Shown here: one piece after another, positions 52,083 through 63,500 of the stretch
Layout: each line of letters begins with the position of its first letter
Position numbering within the stretch: the stretch's first letter is position 1
Assembly: GCA_910586505.1 (NCBI GenBank)
Contig: CAJUGV010000002.1
Coordinates: 62,001 to 126,000, forward strand
Origin: an uncultured Paraprevotella sp.
GTDB taxonomy: Bacteria; Bacteroidota; Bacteroidia; Bacteroidales; Bacteroidaceae
DNA: 64,000 nucleotides
Direction of reading: 5' to 3'
Program-made: the position numbers and the translations under genes
The notes under the pieces: generated by a model
Seen by the model: only the letters and a program-made list of their open reading frames with translations
Told to the model about the DNA's origin: nothing
Databases searched by the model: none

Positions 52083-52622
52083 TTATGCTTCAACTGTTGT
52101 TTCTTCAGCTGTAGCATCAGCAGTAGGTTCTGCAGCTTCAGCTTCAGCCTTTGCAGCTGCTTCAGCGGCTTTCTTCTCTGCTACTTTTTTAGCGATCTCT
52201 TCATTGATTTTTTTCTCAGCTTCTAAGCGAGCTTCAGCAGCTGCTTTCTTCTCAGCAGTTTTTTTAGCCTCAAAAGCTTCAAGTCCTTTCAGCCTATCAC
52301 TCTTCCATGCTTCGAACTTTGCTTGCGCAGTAGCTTCATCAAAAGCACCCTTCTTTATACCTCCACGGAGGTGTTTCATCATATAAACACCTTCTTTTGA
52401 CAGGATGTTACGAACTGTGTCTGTAGGTTGTGCACCTACTTCCACCCAATAAAGAGCGCGATCGAATTTCAAATCTACAGTGGCTGGATTGGTGTTAGGG
52501 TTATAAGTACCAATCTTTTCTGTAAACTTACCATCACGTGGTGCTCTTACGTCTGCAATAACGATGCTGTAGAAGGCATAGCCTTTACGACCGTTACGTT
52601 GCAATCTAATTTTTGTTGCCAT
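52083..52622 (-). CDS. rpsP: Small ribosomal subunit protein bS16 with long Ala/Glu/Lys tail
   Basis: Residues 1-80 are a normal S16 (MATKIRLQRNGRKGYAFYSIVIAD, PTDTVRNILSKEGVYMMKHL). A tail of about 95 residues follows, almost only Ala, Glu and Lys (AEKKAAAEARLEAEKKINEE and similar), predicted helical or disordered. Total length 179 residues, about twice an E. coli S16. C-terminal extensions of S16 are known in Bacteroidetes. Confidence 0.93.
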   Translation of the reverse strand: MATKIRLQRNGRKGYAFYSIVIADVRAPRDGKFTEKIGTYNPNTNPATVDLKFDRALYWVEVGAQPTDTVRNILSKEGVYMMKHLRGGIKKGAFDEATAQAKFEAWKSDRLKGLEAFEAKKTAEKKAAAEARLEAEKKINEEIAKKVAEKKAAEAAAKAEAEAAEPTADATAEETTVEA

Positions 52623-52749
52623 AATTAATGTTTTGTTTTTATAGGTTTGAAATGTGCTGTTAAACTCGTAACAGCGCGCAAAGATACACTTTTTCTTTGA
52701 CCTGCCAAAGATTACTTTTTGTTTTTTTCGCTATTTTTTTGATCTTGTA

Positions 52750-54729
52750 CTATTTATCTATATTCATGCTTGCTTTTATCATATATATAATAAGGAGTAT
52801 ATACATCAGTGCAGCAAGCCACTCGCTGGCTGGATTATTCCACCACTCTGAATACTCGAATGTGATTCCGCCAAAACGTAAGGCTGCACTTACAACTCCC
52901 ATTAGTGCACCGCCCGCAATGAATCCGGATGCAATCAGAGTGCCCTTCTCTCCTCTCTTTTTATTTATGTTCAAGTTGTTATTACGTGTGGTGATGAACC
53001 AATTTATTAGTCCTCCTACTAACAAGGGTAAGTTTAATTCAATCGGGATAAACATTCCTAAAGCGAAGGCTAAAGCAGATACATTGAAAATTGTAAGGAT
53101 TATGGCGATAACAGCTCCAATGCTATAAAGTAGCCACGGTACGTTAGAGCCACTCATCAAAGGTTCTATAACTGCAGCCATGGCATTTGCTTGTGGAGCT
53201 GCAAGCTGTCCATTTGTGAAACCATATGTATCATTGAGTACCTTGATGACTCCTGCTACCGTTGCTGCTGAAACCAACGTACCTAAAAACTTGTACGTTT
53301 CCTGTTTGTGGGGAGTACTTCCAAGCCAATAGCCAATTTTCAAATCTGTAATAAAACTACCTGCAGTAGACAGTGCTGTACATACAACTCCTCCCATAAT
53401 AAGTGCTGCTACCATACCTGTCGGTCCTTTTAGTCCAACGGCAACCATGATGACGGAAGCCAAAATAAGCGTCATCAAAGTCATACCAGATACCGGATTG
53501 CTGCCGACAATGGCGATTGCATTTGCTGCAACAGTGGTGAAGAGAAAGGTGATTACCGCTACGAGAAGCACTCCAGTAAGAGTAAAAAGTAGATTACCCT
53601 TCATAACACCGAAATAGAAAAATAGTAAAGTGACAACCAAGGTGGCAAGGGAACCTAGCATGATAATTTTCATTGATAAATCCCTCTGTGTACGGGGCAC
53701 TAAAATACCACTTTCTCCTTTGCTTTGCATTTTATGAGTGGTCAGTCCTATAGCGCCAATAATTATTTTCCTACTTTTGAAAATACCTATGATTCCGGCC
53801 ATCGCAATACCTCCAATACCAATACTTTTTGCATATTGGAAAATTTGTTCAGCACTGGCATTGGCGGCTGTGATGTGTGCCCCTCCTTCTGTTATGATAA
53901 GTTCTGGGAAAATCCAAGAAATAGCAGGAACTATTATCCACCATATTGTAATAGAACCATAGCAGATAATGAGTGCGTATTTTAGGCCTATGATATATCC
54001 CATACCTAAAATTGCTGCTCCAGTATTTATTTTGAAAATGAACTTGGTTTTATCTGCTAAGATTTGTCCCCATTGAAAACAACGAGATGTCACACTTTCA
54101 TTCCACCATCCCGTTGTAGCAATGATAAAGTCATATATACCGCCTACTACTCCTGCAACTAAAAGTGGAAAAGCCTGATTACCTCCATTTTCTCCAGAAA
54201 CCAGTACTTGGGTGGAAGCGGTAGCCTCTGGGAAAGGATATTTTCCGTGCATATCTTTTACAAAATATTTACGAAATGGAATAAGAAATAAAATACCAAG
54301 TATGCCTCCTAATACTGATGCAATAAAAACTTCTATGAAATTTACTGTTATTTCAGGATACTTTTCTTTTAAAATATAAAGTGCAGGTAACGTAAATATA
54401 GCTCCTGCCACAATCATACCAGAACAAGCCCCAATACTTTGTATCATGACGTTTTCTCCCAAAGCTCCTTTTCTATGGGTGGCATTCGTAACACCTATTG
54501 CAATAATTGCTATAGGGATGGCTGCTTCAAATACCTGTCCAACTTTTAATCCTAAGTAGGCTGATGCGGCTGAAAATATGATTGCCATAAGTACACCCCA
54601 TAATATGGACCAAATGGTAATTTCTTTATATTTTCCATTAACTTGCATCAGTGGTTCATACTGTTCACCTTTTCTGAGTTCCCGAAAAGCGTTTTCTGGT
54701 AAGCCGTTTTGTTTTTCACTACTTTTCAT
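52750..54729 (-). CDS. OPT-family oligopeptide transporter
   Basis: A 659-residue inner-membrane protein with roughly 15 hydrophobic segments. The N-terminal signature is ITIWSILWGVLMAIIFSAASAYLGLKVGQVFEAAIPIAI, and HRKGALGENVMIQSIGACSG follows. OPT transporters of this bacterial branch import small peptides or metal-chelate compounds; the substrate is unknown. The gene is monocistronic, with a -7 box (TATATTTG) at 54765-54772. Confidence 0.9.
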   Translation of the reverse strand: MKSSEKQNGLPENAFRELRKGEQYEPLMQVNGKYKEITIWSILWGVLMAIIFSAASAYLGLKVGQVFEAAIPIAIIAIGVTNATHRKGALGENVMIQSIGACSGMIVAGAIFTLPALYILKEKYPEITVNFIEVFIASVLGGILGILFLIPFRKYFVKDMHGKYPFPEATASTQVLVSGENGGNQAFPLLVAGVVGGIYDFIIATTGWWNESVTSRCFQWGQILADKTKFIFKINTGAAILGMGYIIGLKYALIICYGSITIWWIIVPAISWIFPELIITEGGAHITAANASAEQIFQYAKSIGIGGIAMAGIIGIFKSRKIIIGAIGLTTHKMQSKGESGILVPRTQRDLSMKIIMLGSLATLVVTLLFFYFGVMKGNLLFTLTGVLLVAVITFLFTTVAANAIAIVGSNPVSGMTLMTLILASVIMVAVGLKGPTGMVAALIMGGVVCTALSTAGSFITDLKIGYWLGSTPHKQETYKFLGTLVSAATVAGVIKVLNDTYGFTNGQLAAPQANAMAAVIEPLMSGSNVPWLLYSIGAVIAIILTIFNVSALAFALGMFIPIELNLPLLVGGLINWFITTRNNNLNINKKRGEKGTLIASGFIAGGALMGVVSAALRFGGITFEYSEWWNNPASEWLAALMYILLIIYMIKASMNIDK

Positions 54730-54764
54730 TCAAGTGCTTTTTTATATTTTATTAAATAACTGAA

Positions 54765-54772
54765 CAAATATA
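54765..54772 (-). promoter_or_regulatory. -7 box (TATATTTG) for the OPT transporter gene
   Basis: Exact TAnnTTTG match on the minus strand, 35 bases before the start codon; no -33 box. Confidence 0.5.
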
Positions 54773-54857
54773 TAAATTCCAAAGCATAAAGTTCTTGTTT
54801 CCTTTACAGAATTTCTTTAAATAGTTTAATTTATAATGTTTGTCTCTCACTATTCAC

Positions 54858-54865
54858 TAATTTTG
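54858..54865 (+). promoter_or_regulatory. -7 box (TAATTTTG) for the DUF5686 gene
   Basis: Exact TAnnTTTG match 23 bases before the start at 54889. A TTTG lies at 54839-54842, a shorter than usual spacing. Confidence 0.5.
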
Positions 54866-54888
54866 CAGTCCATTCTAAATAATACTGC

Positions 54889-57453
54889 ATGTTATATATT
54901 ATAAAATATGTATTTTGTTTTTTTGTGCTAATAGGTATTGTTGTTTGTCCTCTGAAAGCGCAAGTCAGCGGACGAGTGACAGATGCTGATACTGGTGAGC
55001 CAATACCTTTTGTTAATGTATATTACGGTCGGCAAAAGAATTTCGGAACCACAACAAACGAAAGAGGAAAATATACTTTGCAAGCTCCTGTAAAAGGAGA
55101 TACTTTGATTTACTCTTTTGTTGGTTACGGATCTTATAAAATATATGTGGAGGAGGGAGAGAAAAGAATACATAATGTAAAGTTAAAAAAATTAGAAAAA
55201 AGGTTGAGTGAACTGATAGTAAAGCCTAAAAAGAAACGTTATAATCGTAAGGATAATCCAGCCGTAGAATTAATTCGGAAAGTAATAGCTGCAAAAGGAA
55301 ACAATTCTTTGAAACAAAATGATTATTATCGTTATGATAAGTATCAACGAATTACTTTTGGTTTTAATAATATCACACAGCATTTTATTGATAGTGGTTT
55401 TTTACGCAAATATCCGTTACTCGTTAAACAAGTGGAGTATTGTCCGCAAACCCAGACTCATATTCTACCCTTGACTTACAATGAAACCTCTTCCGAACAT
55501 ATTTATCGAAAAAAACCGGAGGCTGAACGAAATATTGTAAGAGGTGAACATTCGGAGGGATTGAACGAACTGTTTGCAACTGGTGATATTGTGAACACTG
55601 TGCTTCAACGTTTTTTTGCTGATGTGAATATTTATGATAATTCCATCAATCTTCTGGAGCGTTATTTTACAAGTCCGTTGTCATCTACCAATGCCATCTC
55701 GTTTTATCAGTATTACATAATGGATTCTCTGCAGGTGGATGGAGAACCGTGTGTAGAATTGAGCTTTATACCCCAAAATCCACAGGATTTTGGGTTTTCC
55801 GGGCGTCTTTGGGTGTTGAACGATGGTTCTTATCAAGTGAAACGATGTTTATTGAATCTACCTCTGCGATCGAGTGTCAATTATATTAGCAACTTGGTGA
55901 TAGAGCAGGATTTTTCTACACTTTCTAATGGGCAAAGGGTATTAATTAAAGATAACATGATCGCTGAAATGGGAGCTTTGAAGAAATATCACAATATGCT
56001 TATCAAGCGTACTACCAGTTATTCTGGTTTTGATTTTAGTCCTATTTTAGATGAAAGATTCGATATTCGTGAGCGTTTGAGAGATGGTTCCACAATAGTG
56101 AAAGATGAAAATTTCTGGTCATTGTACCGGACAGACTCTCTGACGCGTTCAGAGGCCAATATGTCTACAATGGTGCGGGATATGATGCGTAAAAAGGGTG
56201 CCGGATGGGTGATTTGGATTGTACGAGCTTTTGTGGAAAACTATGTGGAAACATCGCCTTCGGGTAAAAAGAACTATGTTGATATTGGCCCTGTCAATAC
56301 TATAGTATCGTCTAACTTCATAGACAAACTGCGTTTACGTATCAGTGCACAAACTACAGCTAACATGAATCCACATCTGTTCCTGAAAGGATATGCTGCC
56401 TATGGAGTACGTGATCGAAAATGGAAATATGAAGGTGAAGTAGAGTATTCATTTTTGGAAAAACAATATTCTCCGGAGGAATTTCCTAAGAACTCCATAG
56501 CTATATCAACACGTTATGACGTGATGGCTCCTTCTGATGCTATGTTGCCGACGGACAAGGACAATGTGTTTGCATCTTTCAAAACACGGACCATTGACCA
56601 AATGTCATATTTCAGACAGTATAATCTGCGCTATATGTATGAGTTTGATAATCATTTCGGTATTACGGCTCAGTTACGACATATTACTCAAACACCGACA
56701 GGTTCTTTATTTTATCGTTCTCTTGGGGGGGATCAAGTTCCTGAATTAACACAAAGTGAGGCTTCACTAATCTTACGTTATGCACCAGGCGAGAAAGTCG
56801 TCGTTACGAAACAGAAACGTCATCCTGTCAATCATAATTTTCCGGTTTATGTTTTAATGCATACGTCTGGTTTTAAAAATGTGTTAGGTGGAGATTATAC
56901 TTCTAATTATACCGAGCTGTCAGTGACAAAACGGTTTTGGTTAAACTCTTATGGACGTATAGACCTTTATGGACGTGCCGGTGCTCAGTGGAACAAGGTT
57001 CCATTTCCCTTATTAATAACACCGGCAGCTAATAATTCCTATATTATTCAGCGAAATATGTTTAATATGATTAATAATATGGAGTTCATGAACGACCGTT
57101 TCATTTCAATGGAAATACAATGGGACTTGAGCGGTAAGTTGTTTAATCGTATTCCGCTGTTAAAGCATCTTAAATGGCGTGAAGTGATAGGTTTTAAAAC
57201 GCTTTATGGTAAACTGACGGATAAAAATAATCCTCAAAATCGGCCTTTAGACAGTCGTTTGTTTGAATTTCCTTCACGAGAAGGCGTATTTACCAGTTTC
57301 GTCATGGGAGACACGCCCTATATGGAATTAAATGTCGGAATTCATAATATATTTAAGATACTTCGTGTTGACTATGTGCGGCGGCTGAATTATCTGAATA
57401 TACCCGATACGAAGAAAAATGGAGTAAGATTTGTATTACAGTTCGATTTTTAA
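54889..57453 (+). CDS. DUF5686 outer-membrane protein with carboxypeptidase-like plug domain
   Basis: An 854-residue exported protein. After the signal peptide (1-25) comes a CarboxypepD_reg-like domain (VSGRVTDADTGEPIPFVNVYYGRQKNFGTTTNERGKYTL). A DUF5686 region follows, and the last 450 residues show regular amphipathic strands ending in an aromatic (RFVLQFDF), which suggests an outer-membrane barrel. It lacks the TonB-dependent receptor plug. The job is unknown. rarA starts 12 bases after the stop. Confidence 0.85.
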   Translation: MLYIIKYVFCFFVLIGIVVCPLKAQVSGRVTDADTGEPIPFVNVYYGRQKNFGTTTNERGKYTLQAPVKGDTLIYSFVGYGSYKIYVEEGEKRIHNVKLKKLEKRLSELIVKPKKKRYNRKDNPAVELIRKVIAAKGNNSLKQNDYYRYDKYQRITFGFNNITQHFIDSGFLRKYPLLVKQVEYCPQTQTHILPLTYNETSSEHIYRKKPEAERNIVRGEHSEGLNELFATGDIVNTVLQRFFADVNIYDNSINLLERYFTSPLSSTNAISFYQYYIMDSLQVDGEPCVELSFIPQNPQDFGFSGRLWVLNDGSYQVKRCLLNLPLRSSVNYISNLVIEQDFSTLSNGQRVLIKDNMIAEMGALKKYHNMLIKRTTSYSGFDFSPILDERFDIRERLRDGSTIVKDENFWSLYRTDSLTRSEANMSTMVRDMMRKKGAGWVIWIVRAFVENYVETSPSGKKNYVDIGPVNTIVSSNFIDKLRLRISAQTTANMNPHLFLKGYAAYGVRDRKWKYEGEVEYSFLEKQYSPEEFPKNSIAISTRYDVMAPSDAMLPTDKDNVFASFKTRTIDQMSYFRQYNLRYMYEFDNHFGITAQLRHITQTPTGSLFYRSLGGDQVPELTQSEASLILRYAPGEKVVVTKQKRHPVNHNFPVYVLMHTSGFKNVLGGDYTSNYTELSVTKRFWLNSYGRIDLYGRAGAQWNKVPFPLLITPAANNSYIIQRNMFNMINNMEFMNDRFISMEIQWDLSGKLFNRIPLLKHLKWREVIGFKTLYGKLTDKNNPQNRPLDSRLFEFPSREGVFTSFVMGDTPYMELNVGIHNIFKILRVDYVRRLNYLNIPDTKKNGVRFVLQFDF

Positions 57454-57465
57454 TATTAAAATATC

Positions 57466-58737
57466 ATGGCAGCGCCATTAGCAGAAAGATTGCGTCCACA
57501 GACTTTGGATGATTATATAGGGCAGAAGCATTTGGTCGGTCCGGATGCCGTATTACGCAAGATGATAGAATCCGGTCACATCTCATCCTTTATTTTATGG
57601 GGACCTCCCGGAGTGGGAAAGACAACCTTGGCTCAAATAATAGCGCATAAATTGGAGACACCTTTTTATACTTTGAGTGCTGTGACAAGCGGGGTAAAAG
57701 ACGTTCGTGAAGTGATTGAGAAAGCCCGGAGTAACCGTTTTTTTACACAAGCCAGCCCCATACTCTTTATTGATGAAATTCATCGGTTCAGCAAGTCTCA
57801 GCAGGATTCATTATTGGGAGCGGTAGAACAGGGTACAGTTACGTTGATAGGAGCCACGACAGAGAACCCTTCATTTGAGGTTATTCGTCCGTTATTGTCT
57901 CGTTGTCAATTATATGTACTGAAGAGTCTTACGAAAGAAGATTTGTTGGAATTGCTGTATAAGGCGGTAGAACGAGATACCTTCTTAAGGACGAAAAACA
58001 TTAAATTTCGTGAGACTGATGCAATCCTTAGATATAGTGGTGGAGATGCCCGTAAATTGTTGAATATTCTTGAATTGATAGTTGAGGCAGACGGGACGGA
58101 CCATGTTTTAATAACCGATAGTACTGTTGTTGAAAGACTTCAGCAAAATCCATTGGCTTATGATAAGGACGGAGAAATCCATTATGATATTATATCTGCT
58201 TTTATCAAGAGTATCAGAGGTAGTGACCCCGATGCGGCTCTGTATTGGTTAGCACGTATGATAGAGGGAGGAGAAGACCCGTCGTTTATAGCGCGTCGGC
58301 TGGTAATTTCAGCCAGCGAAGATATTGGTTTGGCTAATCCCAATGCACTTTTACTTGCAAATGCTGCTTTTGATGCCGTTATGAAAATAGGATGGCCGGA
58401 GGGACGTATTCCTTTGGCGGAAGCTACGGTTTATTTGGCTACAAGTCCGAAAAGCAATTCAGCTTATAATGGAATCAATGAAGCTTTGCAGCTTGTGCGG
58501 CATACCGGTAATTTGCCGGTACCGCTGCATTTACGTAATGCTCCGACACAGCTTATGCAGGAATTAGGATATAGTAAAGGGTATAAATATGCACATAATT
58601 ATAGTGGAAATTTTGTCGAACAACAGTTTCTGCCGGATGAGATTATGAACAAACGGATTTGGTTTGCGCAAGAGAATGCTGCCGAATCCAAGTTGCAGGA
58701 ACGTATGATACAGCTATGGAAAGAACGTTATAAATAG
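57466..58737 (+). CDS. rarA: Replication-associated recombination protein RarA (MgsA)
   Basis: AAA+ ATPase that acts at stalled replication forks. The 423-residue protein contains MAAPLAERLRPQTLDDYIGQKHLVG, Walker A GPPGVGKTTL, Walker B FIDEIHRFSKSQQD, sensor 1 GATTENPSFEV, and the C-terminal tetramerisation region with YKYAHNYSGNFVEQQFLPD. Full length and intact. Confidence 0.95.
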   Translation: MAAPLAERLRPQTLDDYIGQKHLVGPDAVLRKMIESGHISSFILWGPPGVGKTTLAQIIAHKLETPFYTLSAVTSGVKDVREVIEKARSNRFFTQASPILFIDEIHRFSKSQQDSLLGAVEQGTVTLIGATTENPSFEVIRPLLSRCQLYVLKSLTKEDLLELLYKAVERDTFLRTKNIKFRETDAILRYSGGDARKLLNILELIVEADGTDHVLITDSTVVERLQQNPLAYDKDGEIHYDIISAFIKSIRGSDPDAALYWLARMIEGGEDPSFIARRLVISASEDIGLANPNALLLANAAFDAVMKIGWPEGRIPLAEATVYLATSPKSNSAYNGINEALQLVRHTGNLPVPLHLRNAPTQLMQELGYSKGYKYAHNYSGNFVEQQFLPDEIMNKRIWFAQENAAESKLQERMIQLWKERYK

Positions 58738-58788
58738 TTTTTGTTTGAATAAAATTCCCGTCAAAGTGCTTTTATACGCTTTTTTTGT

Positions 58789-58796
58789 TAATTTTG
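58789..58796 (+). promoter_or_regulatory. -7 box (TAATTTTG) for fhs
   Basis: Exact TAnnTTTG match 40 bases before the fhs start codon. Confidence 0.55.
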
Positions 58797-58836
58797 CCAT
58801 TTGTAACAATACCTTGTAGAAAACGAAACAATACAG

Positions 58837-60504
58837 ATGAAAAGCGACATAGAGATTGCCCGTGAATGTGGGTTGCGTCCCATAGAGGAGATTGCCGATA
58901 TGGTGCAGATTCCAGTGGAAGAATTGGAACATTACGGAAAGTATATAGCTAAAGTTTCCGAACATCTGATAGATGAAGAAAGGGTTGACAAGAGTAATTT
59001 GATTTTAGTCACAGCTATCACTCCGACAAAGGCCGGTATAGGAAAAACTACTGTATCCGTAGGGTTGGCATTGGGGTTGGGCCGTATTGGAAAGAAAAAC
59101 ATAGTGGCTTTAAGAGAACCCTCTCTCGGTCCATGCTTTGGGCTGAAAGGGGGAGCCGCCGGGGGCGGTTATGCTCAGATATTGCCGATGGATAAAATTA
59201 ATTTGCATTTTACGGGAGATTTTCACGCTGTTACATCTGCTCATAATATGATTGCCGCTTTGCTTGATAATTATATTTATCAACATCGAGAGGAAGGATT
59301 TGCCCTAAAAGAAATTTTATGGAGACGTGTGCTGGATGTGAACGACAGAAACCTGCGTTATGTCGTGACCGGTTTGGGGGCAAAAACAAATGGAGTTACG
59401 ATGGAAAGTGGTTTTGATATCACGCCGGCATCAGAAATAATGGCTATTCTTTGCCTGGCAAAGGACGAACAGGATCTGAGGCGTCGGATTGAAAACATAT
59501 TATTGGGTACGACTATCGAAGGAAAGCCTTTCCGGGTGAAAGATATGGGCGTTGCCGGTGCTATCTGCGTACTTTTGAAAGATGCCTTGCATCCCAATTT
59601 GGTGCAGACAACGGAGAATACGCCAGCTCTCGTACATGGGGGCCCTTTTGCAAACATAGCACATGGCTGTAATTCCGTTGTAGCTACGAAATTAGCTATG
59701 ACTTATGCTGATTATGTTGTAACGGAGGCTGGATTTGGAGCAGATTTGGGAGCTGAGAAGTTTTTTAATATAAAGTGCCGAAAATCAGGATTGACCCCAA
59801 AACTTACCATAATCGTCGCTACGACGCAAGGATTAAAGATGCACGGCGGCGTGGCACTTGAGGGTATTAAATCTCCTCATTCAGCTGGATTAAAGAAAGG
59901 ACTTGAGAATCTGGATAAGCATATAGAGAATATGCGTGCCTTCGGACAGACGGTGGTGGTTTGCTTCAATCGTTATGCCACGGATTTGGAATCGGAAATA
60001 GCCTTGTGTCGTGAACATTGTACTTCTATGGGAGTTGGCTTTGCCGTGAACAATGCTTATCAAGAAGGAGGAGAGGGAGCAATAGAGTTGGCGGAACTTG
60101 TAGTTAGAACCATAGATGAACATCCGTCTTCTTCCGTTGTATTCACTTATGATGATAGTGACGACATAGAGACAAAAGCTGAAAAAGTGGCTGGCCGGGT
60201 ATATGGGGCGGATGGTATTGTTTTTTCTGCTGCAGCTCGAAAGATGCTGGCCCGTATCCGTCAGCTTGGCGTGGAGAATTATCCTGTCTGTATAGCCAAG
60301 ACGCAGTATTCTTTTTCGTCAGACGTCCATTCTTATGGAGTGCCCCGAGGTTTTAAGATACAGATTAAAGATGTAATAGTCAATTGCGGTGCGGAAATGA
60401 TCGTTCTGGTAGCTGGTGATATTATGCGGATGCCGGGATTGCCAAAGTCTCCGCAGGCAGAACGAATTGATTTGATAAACGGAGAAATAGTGGGACTTTC
60501 ATAA
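58837..60504 (+). CDS. fhs: Formate-tetrahydrofolate ligase
   Basis: Makes 10-formyl-THF from formate, ATP and THF. The 555-residue protein has the P-loop TPTKAGIGKTTVSVGLALGLGR, the FTGDFHAVTSAHNMIAALLDN stretch, and the C-terminal GDIMRMPGLPKSPQAERID. Length is normal. It feeds one-carbon units into purine and Met synthesis and complements folC earlier in the window, but the two are not linked in an operon. Confidence 0.96.
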   Translation: MKSDIEIARECGLRPIEEIADMVQIPVEELEHYGKYIAKVSEHLIDEERVDKSNLILVTAITPTKAGIGKTTVSVGLALGLGRIGKKNIVALREPSLGPCFGLKGGAAGGGYAQILPMDKINLHFTGDFHAVTSAHNMIAALLDNYIYQHREEGFALKEILWRRVLDVNDRNLRYVVTGLGAKTNGVTMESGFDITPASEIMAILCLAKDEQDLRRRIENILLGTTIEGKPFRVKDMGVAGAICVLLKDALHPNLVQTTENTPALVHGGPFANIAHGCNSVVATKLAMTYADYVVTEAGFGADLGAEKFFNIKCRKSGLTPKLTIIVATTQGLKMHGGVALEGIKSPHSAGLKKGLENLDKHIENMRAFGQTVVVCFNRYATDLESEIALCREHCTSMGVGFAVNNAYQEGGEGAIELAELVVRTIDEHPSSSVVFTYDDSDDIETKAEKVAGRVYGADGIVFSAAARKMLARIRQLGVENYPVCIAKTQYSFSSDVHSYGVPRGFKIQIKDVIVNCGAEMIVLVAGDIMRMPGLPKSPQAERIDLINGEIVGLS

Positions 60505-60546
60505 ATACCTGAGTTTTTGTCGGGAAAGATTCGTTGTGAGAAGTAG

Positions 60547-63500
60547 ATGAGAAAACCGATAGTTTCAATAAAAGGAAAAAAGAAAATTGCCGCCTTGTGT
60601 ATTCTTGGTATATTGGGAATTTACATTTTGGCCCGTGGATACTATTGGCATAGCAGTTCGCTTCCCGATTCAGATACAGTAAGGGCGGTGGATTCGCTGA
60701 ATGACAAGGTCAGGAGGGCACGTTTTGTTTGTCCCGACAGTGCTTTGCTGTTGGCACGAGATGCGGTTCGGATATCCCGCAACTATGAGGACGGTCGAAA
60801 CGAAGCGCTCAATCATCAGATGTTTGTCCGATTTCTGCGAATGGATTTTGACGGCTGTCTGGAATTATACAATCATATTCAACAAACGACCGATAATCAG
60901 ATTGAATTGTTGATAAGCGAGGTGAATATGATGATGATTAGCCAACGGGCGGCGCAGAATCGTATGTTTTTTGATTACTATAATCGGGCACTTGAACGCA
61001 TTCGGCGCATCAGGGAGGAATACGATGAGATAGAAGGACGAACTAAAGAACGGTTGGATTATGCTCTTGTCGAATTCAATTTAACAACGTCGGACTGTTA
61101 TATGCATCTGATGCAGGAGCAGGAAGCGGGAAAGCATCTTCAGGCAATCGATATGGAGGGATATATCCAGCAAAATAAGGATCTGCTTACGGATTATTAT
61201 TATCAAAGCGGTGTTGTCATCCAGAATCGTGAGGATTTGGGGCCGGAGCGTATTATAGATGCTTTTGATAATTTTTATTTATCTTATACTAATGCGGTTC
61301 ATTGTGGAAATATCTATTTTACATCTCTTTTGGAACAGGTCTTTTCTGAGATATTTTCTCATTCCTCCTACTATAATATTATACAAAAAACTCGTGCTAC
61401 AGAGCTGGACTACCTATATAATATATTTGTAACCGAAGAAGAGACCCTCCCCTCCGTGTCGCCTTCGCTTAATCTGTCCACGGCTATGGCGAAAAAGGCA
61501 TTGAATGATGCCGGTCGCTGCGGAAGCCTTTTGCTTAAGATAAACGGATACCGTGTATTAGGTAATGTGATGTTTGTCCGTGGGGAATACAATCGGGCGC
61601 TGAATTGTCTGGAAACGGCATTGTCCTACCTCAATCTTCATCATCAAATGTTCTATCCGGAGGATAAAAAGAGATTGCTCGCTTCCTATGAGGCCGGAGG
61701 AGATTCCGCAGTGGATATGCAGTGGGCCATAGATGCTAACATACAGACTATACCTGTTTATCTGGCATATATTCGTGAAAGGCTCAGTGTGACATACAGT
61801 GCCTTGAACGAGAAACAGAAATCGGATTTTAATAGGAATCTGTATCTTGATTTGATGGATTTTACTCGTCAGGACAAGTCGCTTGAGAGCCGTGCGATCT
61901 TGTTGTCTCAGGACAATAAGATACTGAATACTGTTCTTATAACTCTTATCATCCTGACTTTAATTTTTTGTTTCTTTTTGTTTTTGTATGCACATAAATG
62001 GAAGAAACGGGATGCGGAGCAGTATTCTCTGCTCAAGGAGATGTCCGATTGGTTTATGGCCGTGGCCTTTGCTCGCTCCGAGCAAGGATTGGATGAGGCT
62101 TTCAACGTTTATCCATGGATTAAGAAAGAGAAGCGGATCTTGCGTGAGATAATTCGTCCTTACATCAAGTGGATGGAAAAGAACCGGACCTTATCCGGGC
62201 AGATGGATGAAGAAAGAATGCAGTTGCAGGAGGACTTTCTGCAAAATGAACGGCAGATCGCACGCGATAAGAGAAAAAATATATCCAAACGCGCTAAGGT
62301 TTCTCTGGTGCATTCCATAACTCCTTTTATAGACCGTATTCTGTATACGGTACATAAGATGGAAAAGCGTAACCAATATGATGAAGATTCCTTAGAGTAT
62401 ATTGGTGAATTGGCGGGAGAGATCAATAAGTATAATAATGTTTTGGCCGAGTGGATCCGTCTGAATCATGGAGAACTAGGGCTGACTATAGAAAGTTTTC
62501 CCATACAGGAATTGTTCACGTTACTGGAAAAAGGGCGATATAACTTCAAGCGCAAAGATATAGACTTCCAAGTGATTCCTTCGGATGCCTGGGTAAAAGC
62601 AGACCGTGCCCTCACATTTTTTATGCTTAATACACTGATTGATAATGCCCGCAAGTTTACTCCCGCAGGAGGACGGGTTACAGTGAGTGCGGAAGAATTG
62701 GAAGATGCGGTAGACATTAAGGTATTGGATACGGGATGCGGTCTTACCGAATCTGAGATAGAACTTATAATGTCGTCTAAGATATATGATGCCCAACAGA
62801 TCGGTCTTGGCTCATCATCTATACATAAAGAAAAGGGAAGCGGCTTCGGTCTGCTTAATTGTAAGGGTATCATAGAGAAATACAGAAAGTCCGGTGAGTT
62901 TTTCAATGTGTGTCGCTTTCATGTAGAGAGCAAGGAGAAACAAGGATGTTGTTTCTCTTTCCGCTTGCCTAAAGGGGTGATTCGTAGTTGTATGCTCCTA
63001 TTGATTCTGATAACCCAATCGTTCTTTTGTCCGGCGGAGATACATGCCATCCGGACAAACGTGAAGAATGTGGCCCGTAGTGAGACAGGCGTAGATTACG
63101 GAGAACTCACACAAGCATTGTTTTATGCCGATTCCGTTTATTTCTCCAACGTGGACGGAAATTATTATCAAAGTATGCGTTATGCTGATTCATGTTTCAA
63201 GTATATCAATATTTATTACGCCGATTTACTTCCCCGGAAATGTATAAACCGTAGACTGACAACTGCAGGATGCGGAACAGAAGAGTTGGAGTGGCTTTCG
63301 CAGGGAATAAAGGCAGATTATTATCTCATTATGTGTATTCGTAACGAGGTGGCGGTGGCGGCATTAGGTCTGCACGAATGGGATATATATGAATTCAATA
63401 ATATTCGTTTTACACATCTTTATAAATTGCTTACCAAGGACGAATCCCTGGGGCGCTTCTATGCCGGTCAACGTAGCACTCAGGCCAATCTGTCTGTCAG

